From Tausonia pullulans (Eukaryota > Basidiomycota > Tremellomycetes > Cystofilobasidiales > Mrakiaceae), in assembly GCA_951802195.1 (NCBI GenBank), contig OX637636.1, positions 508,501-572,500 of the forward strand: a DNA stretch of 64,000 nt, given 5' to 3'. This document shows, in pieces, positions 1 to 10,677 of this stretch (within the stretch, counting starts at the first letter, position 1; each line of letters opens with the position of its first letter). Made by a program: the position numbers and the translations under genes. The notes under the pieces were generated by a model. The model was not told the origin of the DNA. It saw nothing but the letters and a program-made list of their open reading frames with translations, and searched no databases.

Positions 1-838
1 GGTGGCAAGACCACTTTCCGGCGCTTACCAAGATCGATTGGAAGCGTCAGTGGTGCCTGCTGAAGGCCGTGTCCCGAGCGTCGCCCGAAGACATCGACTT
101 GGCCCATCGCTTCTCGCTGTACAGTCTCCACCCAGGAAAGCATACTGCTGCGGCATTCCTCGCCAACGGAACCGCTACGCCGCACAACAGGTCCAAGCGA
201 TGTGCGCTGTGCCTGACGGCCCCCGTCGAGTCCTTCTTCCACCTCTTCGACGAGCCGTGTCCCGTCGTGCGCGCTATCTGGTCGGCTGCGGCAGCGCGTG
301 CCTCTCCTTCACTCCCCTCCCATCCTCCCTCCCTCCAGACGCTCGTCTGCCCAACGCCGTCGCCTCCGAGGGCGGTCTTCCTCTTCCACTGCATCTTTGT
401 TGCCCGGACATGGCGATTCGTCCGGAGGCGGAGATACAGCAAGATCGCAGCCCTCGACCCTGTCACGGACGATGAGATCCGCATGATCGCGTCTACTATC
501 CGGCAGACACACCGGCAGTCGAGCACGAGGTGGATGGCTCGCAGTGGCCAGATGGCTGGTACTGCTGTCGGTGCCGCCATCGATCCCGGGTGAAAAACAG
601 GTCAGGGGTGGGGAAGTATGGCTGGTGGTCCATAGCCATTGCTTTGTGTATCTGGTCATCTTAATATCTTACCTTTTCTAATGGGCCTAAGTTCATGACC
701 CATCTTTTATATTCCTTTCACCCCTCCTTTCATTTTCGCTTTTCTTCTATCTAGCTACGAATCACCATCTCTCATAGGGTTACCTCGTTCTCTACGTATA
801 CTCATGACTTAAATACAAAAAAAAAAACAAAAAAAAAC
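1..838 (+). mobile_element. LINE (non-LTR retrotransposon), 3' end
   Basis: An open frame enters from the window edge (codons from base 3) and stops at 591-593. It contains C-x2-C (CALC), then ESFFH and a further Cys before VVRAIW. This is the C-terminal zinc-knuckle region found after the reverse transcriptase in many fungal LINEs. A 3' UTR of about 220 bases follows, ending in an A-rich tail (817-837, interrupted by one C). The 5' part, including the reverse transcriptase proper, lies outside the window, so clade and activity cannot be judged. The last 75 bases of the UTR recur at 47 kb in inverted orientation. Identification as a LINE is firm; the clade is open. Confidence 0.8.
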
Positions 839-886
839 ACCCCAATCAATCGCTCATAATATGCCGGAGCTGCCCTCGGTCCTGGG

Positions 887-1207
887 TGAAAAGCAGGTAA
901 GGGGTGGGGAAGCTTGGTTAGGCCATAGACCATAGCCACCGCTCGACATAGCTGGTCATCTTGGTATGTACTTTTAGATCTCCCTTACCCCGCCCCCTCT
1001 TACCTCCTACATGTGTCATCTCCAATCAACGCTCTTTACCATGGACATGTTACCGTATTATAATGGGCCTATGTTAAAACCCATATTTTGCTTTCCTTCG
1101 ACCTTTTCTTTCATTTCGCTCTCCCTCTATCTAGCTACGACTCGCCATTTCTCATAGGGTTACCATGTCCTCTACGTATACCTCATGACTAATAACACAA
1201 ACCAATA
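887..1207 (+). mobile_element. Second LINE 3' end, 5'-truncated
   Basis: This stretch repeats the 3' UTR of the preceding element in the same orientation: the motif AGGGGTGGGGAAG, a GGTCATCTT block, the ATGGGCCTA..CCCAT hairpin, the TCTATCTAGCTACGA block and the CTCATAGGGTTACC tail. It is clearly diverged and has an insertion of about 70 bases relative to the first copy. No coding part remains. The tail ends in an A-rich rather than pure A stretch. It is best read as an older, severely 5'-truncated insertion next to the younger copy. Confidence 0.7.
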
Positions 1208-1610
1208 CTCATGCTCATCTCGTGCTTTGCGCTGTATCTATCCTTGAATGCAACAAAGAAAAAGGAAAAGTTAAAAATATGAGGGAGGGAGGGGAGGAAG
1301 GGAGGGGAGGAAGGGAGGAACGTTTCTACCTCGTCTCATTGACTATGGCCGGTGAACTTTCAAGTTGGAGGCAACTCGATCCTCAGGACACGAACAAAAC
1401 AAACATCTCACGAAACACCCCCCCCCCCCCCCACTCTGTTCGAGCAAGGTCAACCACACTTACCTGGTTGAGAGCTACCAGGCCTGAATCTTCCTACCCG
1501 GCAGGTTCTCAAGGATCCGCGATTCAAAATCAACGCTTAAAACACAAGCAGTTAATGCCATAAGATAAAACAATCCCAGGGTAAATATCTTAAGTTATAT
1601 ATCGGATCTC
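1208..1610. other. Intergenic, low complexity
   Basis: No gene seen. It holds a purine-rich GGGAGG/GGAAGG stretch (about 1282-1320) and a 15-base C run (1418-1432). It lies between the LINE remnants and the 3' end of the protease gene. Confidence 0.6.
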
Positions 1611-3710
1611 TTACAGCAAGCCTCCAATCCCCATCACCCCAACCAAAAGCATCCCCACCCCTCCAAACCCAAGCCGTACGCTCGCATCAACGCCTGACTT
1701 GATGTTCGATGACGCCTCCGCTCCAGCAGTGCTTTGAGGCGAGGCGATACCCGGGCCGACGAAGGATGTGACAATGCCGCCTGTTTGGCCCGGGGCTGTG
1801 GATGACGAGGACGAGGGGGCGGAGGCAGAGACGGAGGCGGAGGAGGTGCTGGCACTGGAGGTAGCATCCGAGGAGGAAGAGGAGGGGGTACCGGAGGAGG
1901 AGGGGCGAGAGGCGGTATCGGACACTGAGGAGGACCCAGTGGAGCCGCTTGTCGTGGTGCCGGCGGCGGCGGTTGAGGAAGAAGTTGCGGGTGACTTCGG
2001 AGAGAGGAAAGAGAGAACATGTCAGTTCAGAGGAAGAGGAAATGGAACAACGATGGAAAGGACGACTTACCCCGGCCCAAGCCGGCGTCAACGCGACGAA
2101 CCCTACGGCGGCCGGATCAGACCTGAACGCGCTGTAGACATTTTTTAAGAAAGCGGCGCCAACAATCCACTGCATGGGCGCGGAGCCAAGGTCGCCGGCG
2201 GTAATGGTGCCGACGCAGAGCGTCTTGGAGGGGTCGGTCTTGGAGGTGGTGGTGCCACGGGACATGTCCTTGGAGGAGGAGAGGGTGGGATGAGTTGAAA
2301 GAAGAGAGAAGAGGCGCTGCTATGATCAATCACACACAGATTTGGCGAGGGCGTAGGCGACGCCACCGAAGACAAAAGAGACTTGGACATCTTGATTGCA
2401 GGCTAGGGGGGAGCAGGATTAGCACCACCCCACAGGGAAGAAGGGGAGAGATGACCACTCACGAAACCCCCAGGTGCCCCCACCAAGGGACTCTGCGCCG
2501 ATCTTGTCGTAAATTTTCGACACCTCAGCCTGAGGGCCCAAGATGAGAGTGGTACCCGTGTCGATGGCGGCGCCCTTGGACGAGAACGAGATACTCTCGC
2601 CTCCAACGACCGCCGCATCAAGCGGAATCCGCCAGTACTCCCTGCCACCCGAGTTCGAGTCGAGTGAGACATAGTTGATGTCGCCCTTGCCGGCGAGCAT
2701 GGACTCATCGACTCCACCCAGTGTGAACTCCCCACCGGCCTGGCGACCGAGGTGGAAGCCCATCACGGGGCTATCAAGCGACCCCGAAGACGAGGCGAGT
2801 TGCTCCCAGAAGGGGACGGCCCCGGATTGGGCGAGCCGCTGGAAGCCGAGGCCAAGGATGCCAGAGATGGGGGAGAAGATGAGCGAGGAGGACGTCGAGT
2901 TGACAAGCCCGAACGTCTGGTCGGGGAGGGTGAAGGACCCGAGGGAGACGGAGGCGGTGGCGAGGCTGCCAGAAGCCGTACCGGAGCCGTAGGCTGGGAG
3001 CAAGCGCATAGGGGGGTTAGAGCTGTCTGGAGAAGAGAGAGAACATCTACGACTTACCGATCTGGAAACCCTTGGTTTGACTGGAAGGAGAGAAGAGGCA
3101 GTCGGCCACGGGTCAGTGCCAACATCCATTTTGATTTCTCTCTGACGCGCGACGACGCGTGCCTGCCGGCGCGTGTTCTCCCGCCTCTCTCTCCCGCTTC
3201 CTCTCTCTTGTCCTGTCCCCACTCACGGCGTGATGCCCGATCCAGCGCCAATCTTGAGGAGATAGTCGCTGCCCGTGCACGCCTGGCACTCGGAGTCGGC
3301 GACCCACAAGTCGGCGGACCCGGTGTCAAGGATGACACTCAGGGATGGCTGGGAGGCAGAGCCGATCTTGATAGAGGCGAGATAGGTCCTGGCATCGTTC
3401 ACCCGAGCGAGAAATTATGGACGTCAGCTGCCAGTCGATTGTCCTGTAGGTGGGGGGGGGGGGGGGTGGCTCACGCATCACTGTAGACGTTCGTGAGCGA
3501 CACAGTCGATGAAGCCCGGCGCTCGACGGCAACGCCAGACTCGCCGTCGCCATGAGGGCGGTACTTGAGCTCGACGGCGTGCGAGAGCGAGAGGATGTGG
3601 GCGAGTCCGTCGGAGGGGGAAAGGGAGGTGTCGGCCAGCGATAGAGGAAGCGTAATAGCGGCCTTCGAGGCGCCTGTGGCCGCGAAGAGAAGGAGGAGGG
3701 GTACCAGCAT
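1611..3710 (-). CDS. GPI-anchored pepsin-like aspartic protease (yapsin-like)
   Basis: A secreted A1-family aspartic endopeptidase of 532 aa, predicted to be tethered to the plasma membrane or cell wall. Seven exons fit: 3710-3475, 3388-3227, 3080-3058, 2993-2463, 2402-2338, 2268-2071 and 1994-1611, summing to 1,599 nt. The protein opens with a signal peptide (MLVPLLLLFAATGASKAAI). The first catalytic motif is VILDTGSADLWV, the flap is AYGSGTASG, and the second catalytic motif is AAIDTGTTLILG. A Ser/Thr/Ala-rich stalk follows, then a hydrophobic C-terminus (GMLLVGVMGIGGLL) as in GPI signals. Exon 3 is only 23 nt. The start is the first Met before the signal peptide. Intron 1 carries a 14-nt C run on the sense strand. 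Substrate unknown. Confidence 0.92.
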
Positions 3711-4270
3711 TGTTGAAGGAAGGGCGTCCGGCCGTCGAGGCGGGAGGGGAGAGACGGGGGAAGGGGGGAAGGGGGAAGGGGAAAAGGAGCGTGTGAGGGA
3801 GAGACCTCAGGGATAAGGGCTCGATACTGGCTGGCTGATCGTCAGAGGGCACGAGCAAGCTAGACGGAGGACAAAGGATGGTAGCCAGCTGGTCGAGGCC
3901 TTCGTTGTCCTTGGCGGGCAGTCCTCGGACCGCGGCACGGCGAGGGCTGACGGCGGAAATGAGCGTACGTCAAGAGTGGGGTGCCGGCCGGGCAAGGGTG
4001 GACGCCACGCACATCGCGCTATACTCAATCTTTCCGTCCAGAGCATCACCCCGATTTTCTTGTGGCACACCACCACGCCCATTTCACCTCTCCCGCCGCA
4101 CCCCCCTGATTGCGAGGCTGGCTAAGCATCATGAAGTTCACGTGAGGAGGGAGCTTGCGGAAGGCCGGCTGGTCTCATATCGGATGCTTTTTGTGGCGAT
4201 AACTCTCATCTTCCGCACCTCCTGACGCGCCTGTCTTCTTCTCTCCCGCGCGCGCACTGTCCTGAGTCTC
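3711..4270. other. Intergenic between protease and TENA gene
   Basis: The 5' flank of the protease gene and 3' flank of the TENA gene. No convincing coding exon; open frames here lack splice-linked continuation. No clear TATA box was recognised. Confidence 0.5.
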
Positions 4271-5338
4271 CTACTCCATCGAAGGCCAGAACCGCTCCTC
4301 CAGCCAGAGCACATACAGGAAGGCCTGCAGATGCAGGTAGACAGGCGGGTCAGTCCAGTTTCACTTCGTCCAGACTGAGCGTGGAACTCACCTCTTCACA
4401 CCGACCCCAAGCCTCCCCTCCCTCCTCCAGCGCCAGTACATCGACGGCCTGCTCACAGTCCCGGACGAACCCTTGGAACTCCTTCCCCGTCCAGTTCTCG
4501 ACGAGCTCGTCGAGGGCTGAGTTGGTTCGGGGGTCGATATCGTTGTCGGCTGAAGAGATCGCCTGCTGGGACCGGGCGAACGTCCAGGCTTTGAGGTAGA
4601 GCTGATTGAGGAGTGGGAGTCACTAAGGGCTGAAGAGAGAGCACCTTGCGTGCCACTTACTGCTTCCATCGCCCAAAGCACCACCATGCCCTCATCAGTC
4701 CGGCCGCTCGCCCCTGTAGCAAGCATGTAGTCGACATAGGCCTTCGTCACGGAGTTCAGCGACCTTCGACCCGAGCCTCCAGAGCTGGCCGACCCGCTCG
4801 ACGGCGGATGCGTAAGTGAGAGGCCGGACCGGTCGGCAAGAGCGTCGAAGAACTGGGTCTCGCGGGCGATGTTGGTGAGCGCGTATGCGAGGAGCGCGAG
4901 ATGAGAGGCCGTCTGGCCGGGTGTGGGGTTGGAGAGAGGGAGGTGCGCGAGAAGATGGCCTGGCGAGAAGGACGTTCAGCGAGAGGTCTTGCGAGGTAGA
5001 AAGAAGGTGAGAAAGCAGACCAATGAACCGGGGGTCTGGGTAGGGAACATGGTCGTCATCAGCCCGTTGAGACGCACGAACACGTTCGAAGATCGGTTTT
5101 GTCACTTACAGCCCTCGAAGGCGTACGCTCGATCTTGAGTCAAGTACTCTGCAAGCTTGTCGTGCTTAAGAGTCCGCTCTCCAGCGGCTCGGAGGAATGG
5201 GTGGGTCGTCGCTCGCTCGACAGCGGCGGCCTAGTGCGAGGAAGCGTTGGCGATTTCAGATCCGAGAGAAGAAAGGCGGGAGAATAAGCATGAGCGACTG
5301 ACGTGCTTTGCGAACATTGACTCGGTGAAGGACGACAT
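4271..5338 (-). CDS. TENA/THI-4 family protein
   Basis: An all-helical TENA/THI-4/PQQC family protein; the best known member (TenA, thiaminase II) hydrolyses aminopyrimidines for thiamine salvage. Exon 1 gives MSSFTESMFAKH. Exon 2 gives AAVERATTHPFLRAAG.. and LAEYLTQDRAYAFEG, the family's N-terminal pattern of conserved HPF followed by a YL.QD motif. Next come YPRFIG, HLLAHLPLSN.., NIARETQFFDALA, TKAYVDYMLATG, then WAMEAV. The end is FVRDCEQAVDVLALEEGG and a WLEERFWPSME tail typical of the family. At least six exons. Whether it is a thiamine-salvage enzyme or one of the eukaryotic non-thiaminase members cannot be read from sequence. Confidence 0.82.
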
Positions 5339-5582
5339 GGTCAGTATGCGTTGGCGGCTTGTTGAAGGGAGAATCGCGTGATTGTCACAAGAGGGAAGAA
5401 AGCGGAACGGAGGAACGGAGTCGACCCAGTCGCGGTCTCCTCGGGCAGCGCAGCGGGCCATCGTCAAGGGAAAATTCGTTCGTCATTCATTGACTACACA
5501 GCACGCACAGAAGGAGCAAATAAAAGTCGAAAGGGGTGGGGGTGGGGGTGTATCAAGGTAGAAAAATCAAGAAAGCCGTTCA

Positions 5583-8500
5583 CTACTGCATCGAATCGTC
5601 GCCCGCCCAGCCGTCGTCGCCGTCGTCGTCCCCCTCTTCATCCTCCTCCCCGCCATCGTCCTCTCCTTCCTCCTCCTCGTCGTCCATCTCCTCTCCCCCA
5701 CCAGCCTCGCTGCCCCCAGCGGATGAGTACGCCATCTCCACCTCGGCGCCCAACGACCGCCTCGACGGCAGCTGCCTTCGCGAATGCTGTAGCAGCCTCG
5801 ACGGCGCGTAGCTTCCATCGGTCTCCCCGCCAATGGTGACTCGCCGGCTGGAGACACTCCCTCCCCTCGAGCCTCCTCTAGAGCCTCCTCGAGAGCCCCC
5901 TCCTCGACTGCCCCTTCCCCGGCCACGGCCCCTTCCCCTCCCGCGGCCTCGGCTTCGTCCGCCACCTGCTCCACCACCACGAGGCGAGGCTGATGCCGTG
6001 CCCTCTATCCCGCCTCCACTTGCGCTCGGCGTGGCGGACCCACCCGCACCCATGTAGAAGGCAACAGCGCCGGCGCCGGCCCCATCCTTGGCTGCACGGA
6101 CTTGGTCGAGTCGCTTGATGCCCGTCTTATGGATACCCGTGAGACGGCGGGACTGGGCGAGGAGGAGGATGTCGCGGACGCGGCCTTGGGTAAGCCATTT
6201 CCTCTCGAGGAGCTCAAACGTCGCAGGGTCTGAATTGTAGGATTTATTAGCGTAGGAAAGCAAAGAAGGTAGGAGACACCCGACGTACACATCTGCTCCA
6301 TGTCACTCATTTCGACCGCAACAACGCGCTTGAGGCCATGATAGTTGCGGTTGGTGACGAACTTCGGACTGAGATCGAAGATCTTGGCGATGATCGGATA
6401 GTCCCTAACGTCCTCATCCCGGAAGAGTGGATGCGTCCTTTGGAATTTTCTGTGGATCGGGATGTCGTAGTCCTCGATCATCGAGGCGAGCATGCACTTG
6501 CGGGCCGTCGTCTTTTTGCCACGCCACCAGCGGAGGTAGTCAATGTCGTATGAGATGCCGTTGATCTTGACAACTGTTGGAAGAGAGCGTCAGCTAAAGG
6601 CCAAGAGGACAGACAAGAACGCATGCTTACCTTCGCCTCCGTTCTCATTCACAAACACATCCACGACTGATGACGCCGTCTCCCCCTCCGGAACCTGGCA
6701 CTGCTCCATCGTCGGCTCATCGAACAGTAGCGCTCCGGCCTTCCTCCTCTTCTCCTCCGCCTCCGCCGCCGAGCCTCCCGCCGCCATATCAGTCGCCGCG
6801 GTGGTAAGTGCCGCCTGCTGAGCCGCCGCCGATACCTCGAGTGCCAGCAACCTCTGCTGGGCCTCGAACTCCTCGCGCGACATTTTGGCGAGCCGAGCAA
6901 GCTGGGCGTCGCGTTCCGCGGCGCGCTCGGCGGCTGTTTGACGGACAACTTGGCCAGTGGTGGGGTCGGTGTAGCGACGGGCTGTGGTCGCGCGGGCTTG
7001 GGCGAGGGCTTCTTTGGTGGAGTAAATGCGGTGCGGGGGGAGGGTGGTCGCGAGGGCATAGAGGGAGGCGTACGTTTCGGAATCCTGGGAATAATTGTCA
7101 GCCGTTCGTTCATCCGACAAAAAAGACACTGGAGTCGCACTCACGAGCGGCTCGATGCACCCCTTGATGGCGGCCTTCTCCCTCCTTGAGCTCTGAGCGA
7201 ACCCTTGGAGGAAAACCCATTGGTCGTACGCCTCGGCATGCGCCGCGAGCTCCGCTTCGTCGACATCGCCTGACTTGTCGTCGTCGTCGTCGTCCCCTTC
7301 CATACCCCCATCGACCTCCATGGCCTCTCCCTCGCCGTTCTCCCTCTTCCGCTTCCGCTCCTCCTCCCTCCCTTTCCCCTTGAGCAATCTCCTCCTCTGG
7401 ACGACATACTCCCACAGCACTGCCGCCCCATGCTCGTCTACATTCACCCCCTTCACCCCATTCGCCACGTCCCTCACGTCCTTCATCCCGGACGCAGGCC
7501 AAGCGTCGATCTTCTCGAGTGCGGCACGCACGCGGAGGAACGGTAGAGGAAGGAGATGGAGAGCTCGGGCGAGACGCTTGTCGACAGGTTCAAGAAGCGT
7601 GAGGAGCGGTGATTGGAGGGTCGTCTTGTGTGGGAGGGGGAGGGTCGAGAGGGTAGCAGGGTGAACGAGAGGGGAGGGGAAGGTCGTGTGCGAGATGGCG
7701 ATGAGGGAAGGGCCGGTGGGAGCTGGAACAGCACCGCTAGAAGAGGAAGAGGTGGATGCCTCGGCAGTTGGGGCAGGAGTCGCCGTCGAAGCGCCGTCGT
7801 CGTCGGCGTCATCCTTCTTCTCATCCTTGTCTTCAGCTCTTGTCGTCTTCGGCTGCTCCTCCGCCTCCGCCTCGGACTTGGGCGTCGAGGGAGCAGCAGT
7901 AGCCTCCGCACCAGGCGGAGGGTTGAAAGGCATGCTGAACACCTTCCTTTTCTTCATCTGTGTAGCCCTGAATGTTTCCGCCGTCGGCACCTGCGCTGCT
8001 CCACCTCCGTCCTCCAGCAACCTCCGCTTGGCCCCAGCACTACCGGCGGCAAGCATCGCTGATAGCTTGGCAAACTTGCTGTTGCCGACTGGGAATGATG
8101 CCGATGGTTCATCCATGTCGAGAAGCTCCGATTCCGGTGGCGGGGGGCGGATCGTAGCGCCGATGTAGGTGGTTGTGAGGAGTGGAGGCTTCTCTGCGTC
8201 ATCGTCCTCCTCTCCCCCATCGTCGTCTTCCTCGTCCTCATCGTCATCGTCTTCACCCTCGTCGTTGTTGTTCTCGTCGTCGTCGTCGTCGTCATCGTCT
8301 TCCCTCGAGTGGCGAGACCCCGTCACCACCTGCTGGGGCGTCAAATGGAGATGCCTCGCCGCTCCTCCTCCCTTCCTGCCTCCACTTGCGTCTCGCCCAC
8401 CAGCTCCTCCATCCATCTCGTCCGTATCATCGTCACTCAATCTCCGATACTCCGGCGCCGGCTCATGCCCCGGAGGCGGAGGCGGCAGTCTCGGGAGCGA

Positions 8501-9522
8501 CGGCAGTCCGTAGGACGGCAAGCCGGGGAGTGGAGGAAGGGTTGGGAGGCGAGAGAGGCTTTGGAGGGAGGGAAGGGTGGGCAGCGGGTAGACGGTCGAG
8601 GTCAAGTGGAGGGGGAGGTGGTGGTGGTGCGAGTAGGAGGAGGAGACAGGGACAGGTGCTCCTGGGCGAGGAGCTGTTCCGGGGGCGAAGGACGCCAGTC
8701 GGCTCGCTAGAAGACCGTCCTCCTTCGAAGCAGCATCGTACCGAGGCTTCTCTAATGAGCCCTCGCCAGTAGGGGAACCGACTTGAGGAGCGACGGGTTC
8801 AGAGAGCAGCTGCGACGGAGGGTGGTCATGTCCACCAGTCGGCGTCGACCACCCCTGGCCTCCGTCTCCGACGTGAGGCGAAGACGTCCCCGAGGGTGGC
8901 TGCTGGGACCGGTACGGCGAGTACGGCGAGTACGCCGCTCCCGGTGGCGGCGGCGGCTGCTGGTGATTGGAAGAAGGCGGCGGCGGAGGCGGCCAGTAGG
9001 AGTGGCCTGAAGAAGACGAGCCTCCTCCTGGCGAGGCCGACGCCGACGCGGAAAGAGGCTGCTGAAGGTAGCCGTACGGGGGCTGCTGTGAGTGAGGGAG
9101 ATGCTGATGTTGGAAATGCGAAGGGAGAGGAGGAGGGTAGTGGCCCGATCGCGTCGACGACGAGCCACCCCCGGCACTCTCAACAACGTCGCCGGCGCTG
9201 CTCTGCCCGCCGTACGGACTCGCTCGGTCGCGTGGGAAGCCGCCACCGAGCGGAGGGAGAACGGGGTACGGCGCCTGGGGGTGTTGGTGGACGGAGTCGG
9301 CGTGGTCCTGATGAGAGGAGGCTGGCGGCGGTAGGGGGCGGTGCTCGCCGACAAGGTCGTAGGACGCCTAGTGAAGGGTGGGGCAGAGAGGCGAGTCGTC
9401 AGCGAACCACGCCCACACGTGAGTAGAGGGAGAGAACCGGGCAGGTGGAACGGGGGGAGGGGAACGAGACGGAAAGGGCAGAGATGGGGGGGGAGGGACG
9501 GCGGCGGCGGCGACGAACCATG
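5583..9522 (-). CDS. Large low-complexity protein with acidic and RGG tracts, unknown function
   Basis: I do not recognise this protein. Exon 1 may be only the ATG (9520-9522), spliced to ASYDLVGEHRPLPPP. Then comes a long Pro/Gln/Ser/Gly-rich region, an Asp/Glu tract near 8,200-8,300, a Lys/Arg-rich segment (KGKGREEERKRKREN) and a second Asp run. A more ordered C-terminal part follows: VVKINGISYDIDYLRWWRGK, then HRKFQRTHPLFRDEDVRDYP, YHGLKRVVAVEMSDMEQM and TFELLERKWLTQGRVRDILL. An Arg-Gly repeat (about 5,880-5,990) and an acidic tail end the protein. The three large exons join in frame through GAAG/gtaagc and ATGT/gtacgt donors. The composition suggests a nuclear, nucleic-acid-associated or condensate-forming protein; that is inference. 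Confidence 0.7.
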
Positions 9523-10677
9523 CTCTCTGGCTAAGTAGTGGGCTCTCGGACTCGCTCTAGACGCCGAACGAAAGACAGGACGACGGGAGAGGAGAGGGGG
9601 AGGGAGACCGGAGCACGCGCGAGCGAGGGAGGAGGGCAAGGCCGAGCGCGCGTCGATGGAACGCGGAGGTTTCGTTCGTTTCGATGAGAAACGGGAGCCC
9701 AGTGGCAGCTTGAAGGCCAGCGACTTCGGTCAAATGCCGTGTGAACGGGTTGCTGGGATGTGTCGGCAAGAGTGGGAGAGAGAGGGCGGGGTGAAGGGGC
9801 GAGAATGACGGGCGAGGAAAAGTTTCCTCGTTCTCGCGGGCGAAGGGGAGGGCGAGCGTCGGGTGCGAAAGCGCAAGCCGGCGCCCACCCGCGCTCCCAG
9901 CTCGCCCTTTGATTTGCGACCAAGCCGAGCGTCCGCGCCAGCAGGATCCATCAGGAAAACACTTCTCGCAGGGAAAATCCGGCCGAGGGCCCCAGCCACC
10001 ACGACCACCAATCCGCATGCTTGGCTGGGTCTGGCGTATTATTTTCGATTTCCTGGGTCCTTTCCTCGCTCGTCCCTGGTCCCGAGATCTCAGGGGAGAT
10101 GGGGCTCTGCTCGAGATCTCGAGATCCCCCCATCCATCTCGCCTATCCGCGCGCGAGGGAGGCGAGCCTGGGAAGCTGGAACGTCGACTTTCCTTATGCG
10201 TCCCTCTCGAGTGGGCAAGACATGAAGCTAGCCGGCCTGAGGTTGTTGAGCGAAAAGTCATTGGCGAGAAGTCGATCTGCGCGCGCGCGCCATGCCCTGC
10301 GATGCTGGGCCGTCACGCATACACCTGCTTTTGGCTTCACTGCGAGGCGTCCGTGCTTATCCCCGCCTCCCGATATAGATAGGTATATGCGGATGAGTAA
10401 AATCGAGATTGTACGGATGGACAGGGAACAGTAGGCCTCTGCCCTCTCTGTGTGTTACTTGAACAAAGACCGACGACCCAGTCTCTCCTGTAATCTCCCT
10501 TCTCATAGTCCCTATGCATCTCTCGTGAACGATCTCTCAACCAAGGAACGACTGTTTGGGTGGCTGAAGAACGCATAGACCCCCCCTGCTCGACGCGATG
10601 GGACTACGACCTGTCGAGGGCCCGGCCATGACCACTGTCACTCTAACCACCCCCCAAACAAACCCCCCCCATTTGCC
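9523..10677. other. Divergent promoter region of about 1.15 kb
   Basis: Shared 5' flank between the minus-strand RGG-protein gene and plus-strand ULA1. Several overlapping open frames exist on both strands but none shows a family signature or splice continuation. Short palindromes such as CTCGAGATCTCGAG (10,111-10,124) are visible. No gene supported. Confidence 0.5.

Noticed and set aside
8752-9639. A 295-codon minus-strand open frame
   Set aside because: It is an alternative frame of the Pro/Gln-rich N-terminal exon of the RGG protein; the frame continuous with the 6,590-8,605 exon is a different one.
10111-10124. CTCGAGATCTCGAG palindrome as an operator
   Set aside because: A short palindrome of common restriction-site type in promoter DNA; no second copy or known factor match.
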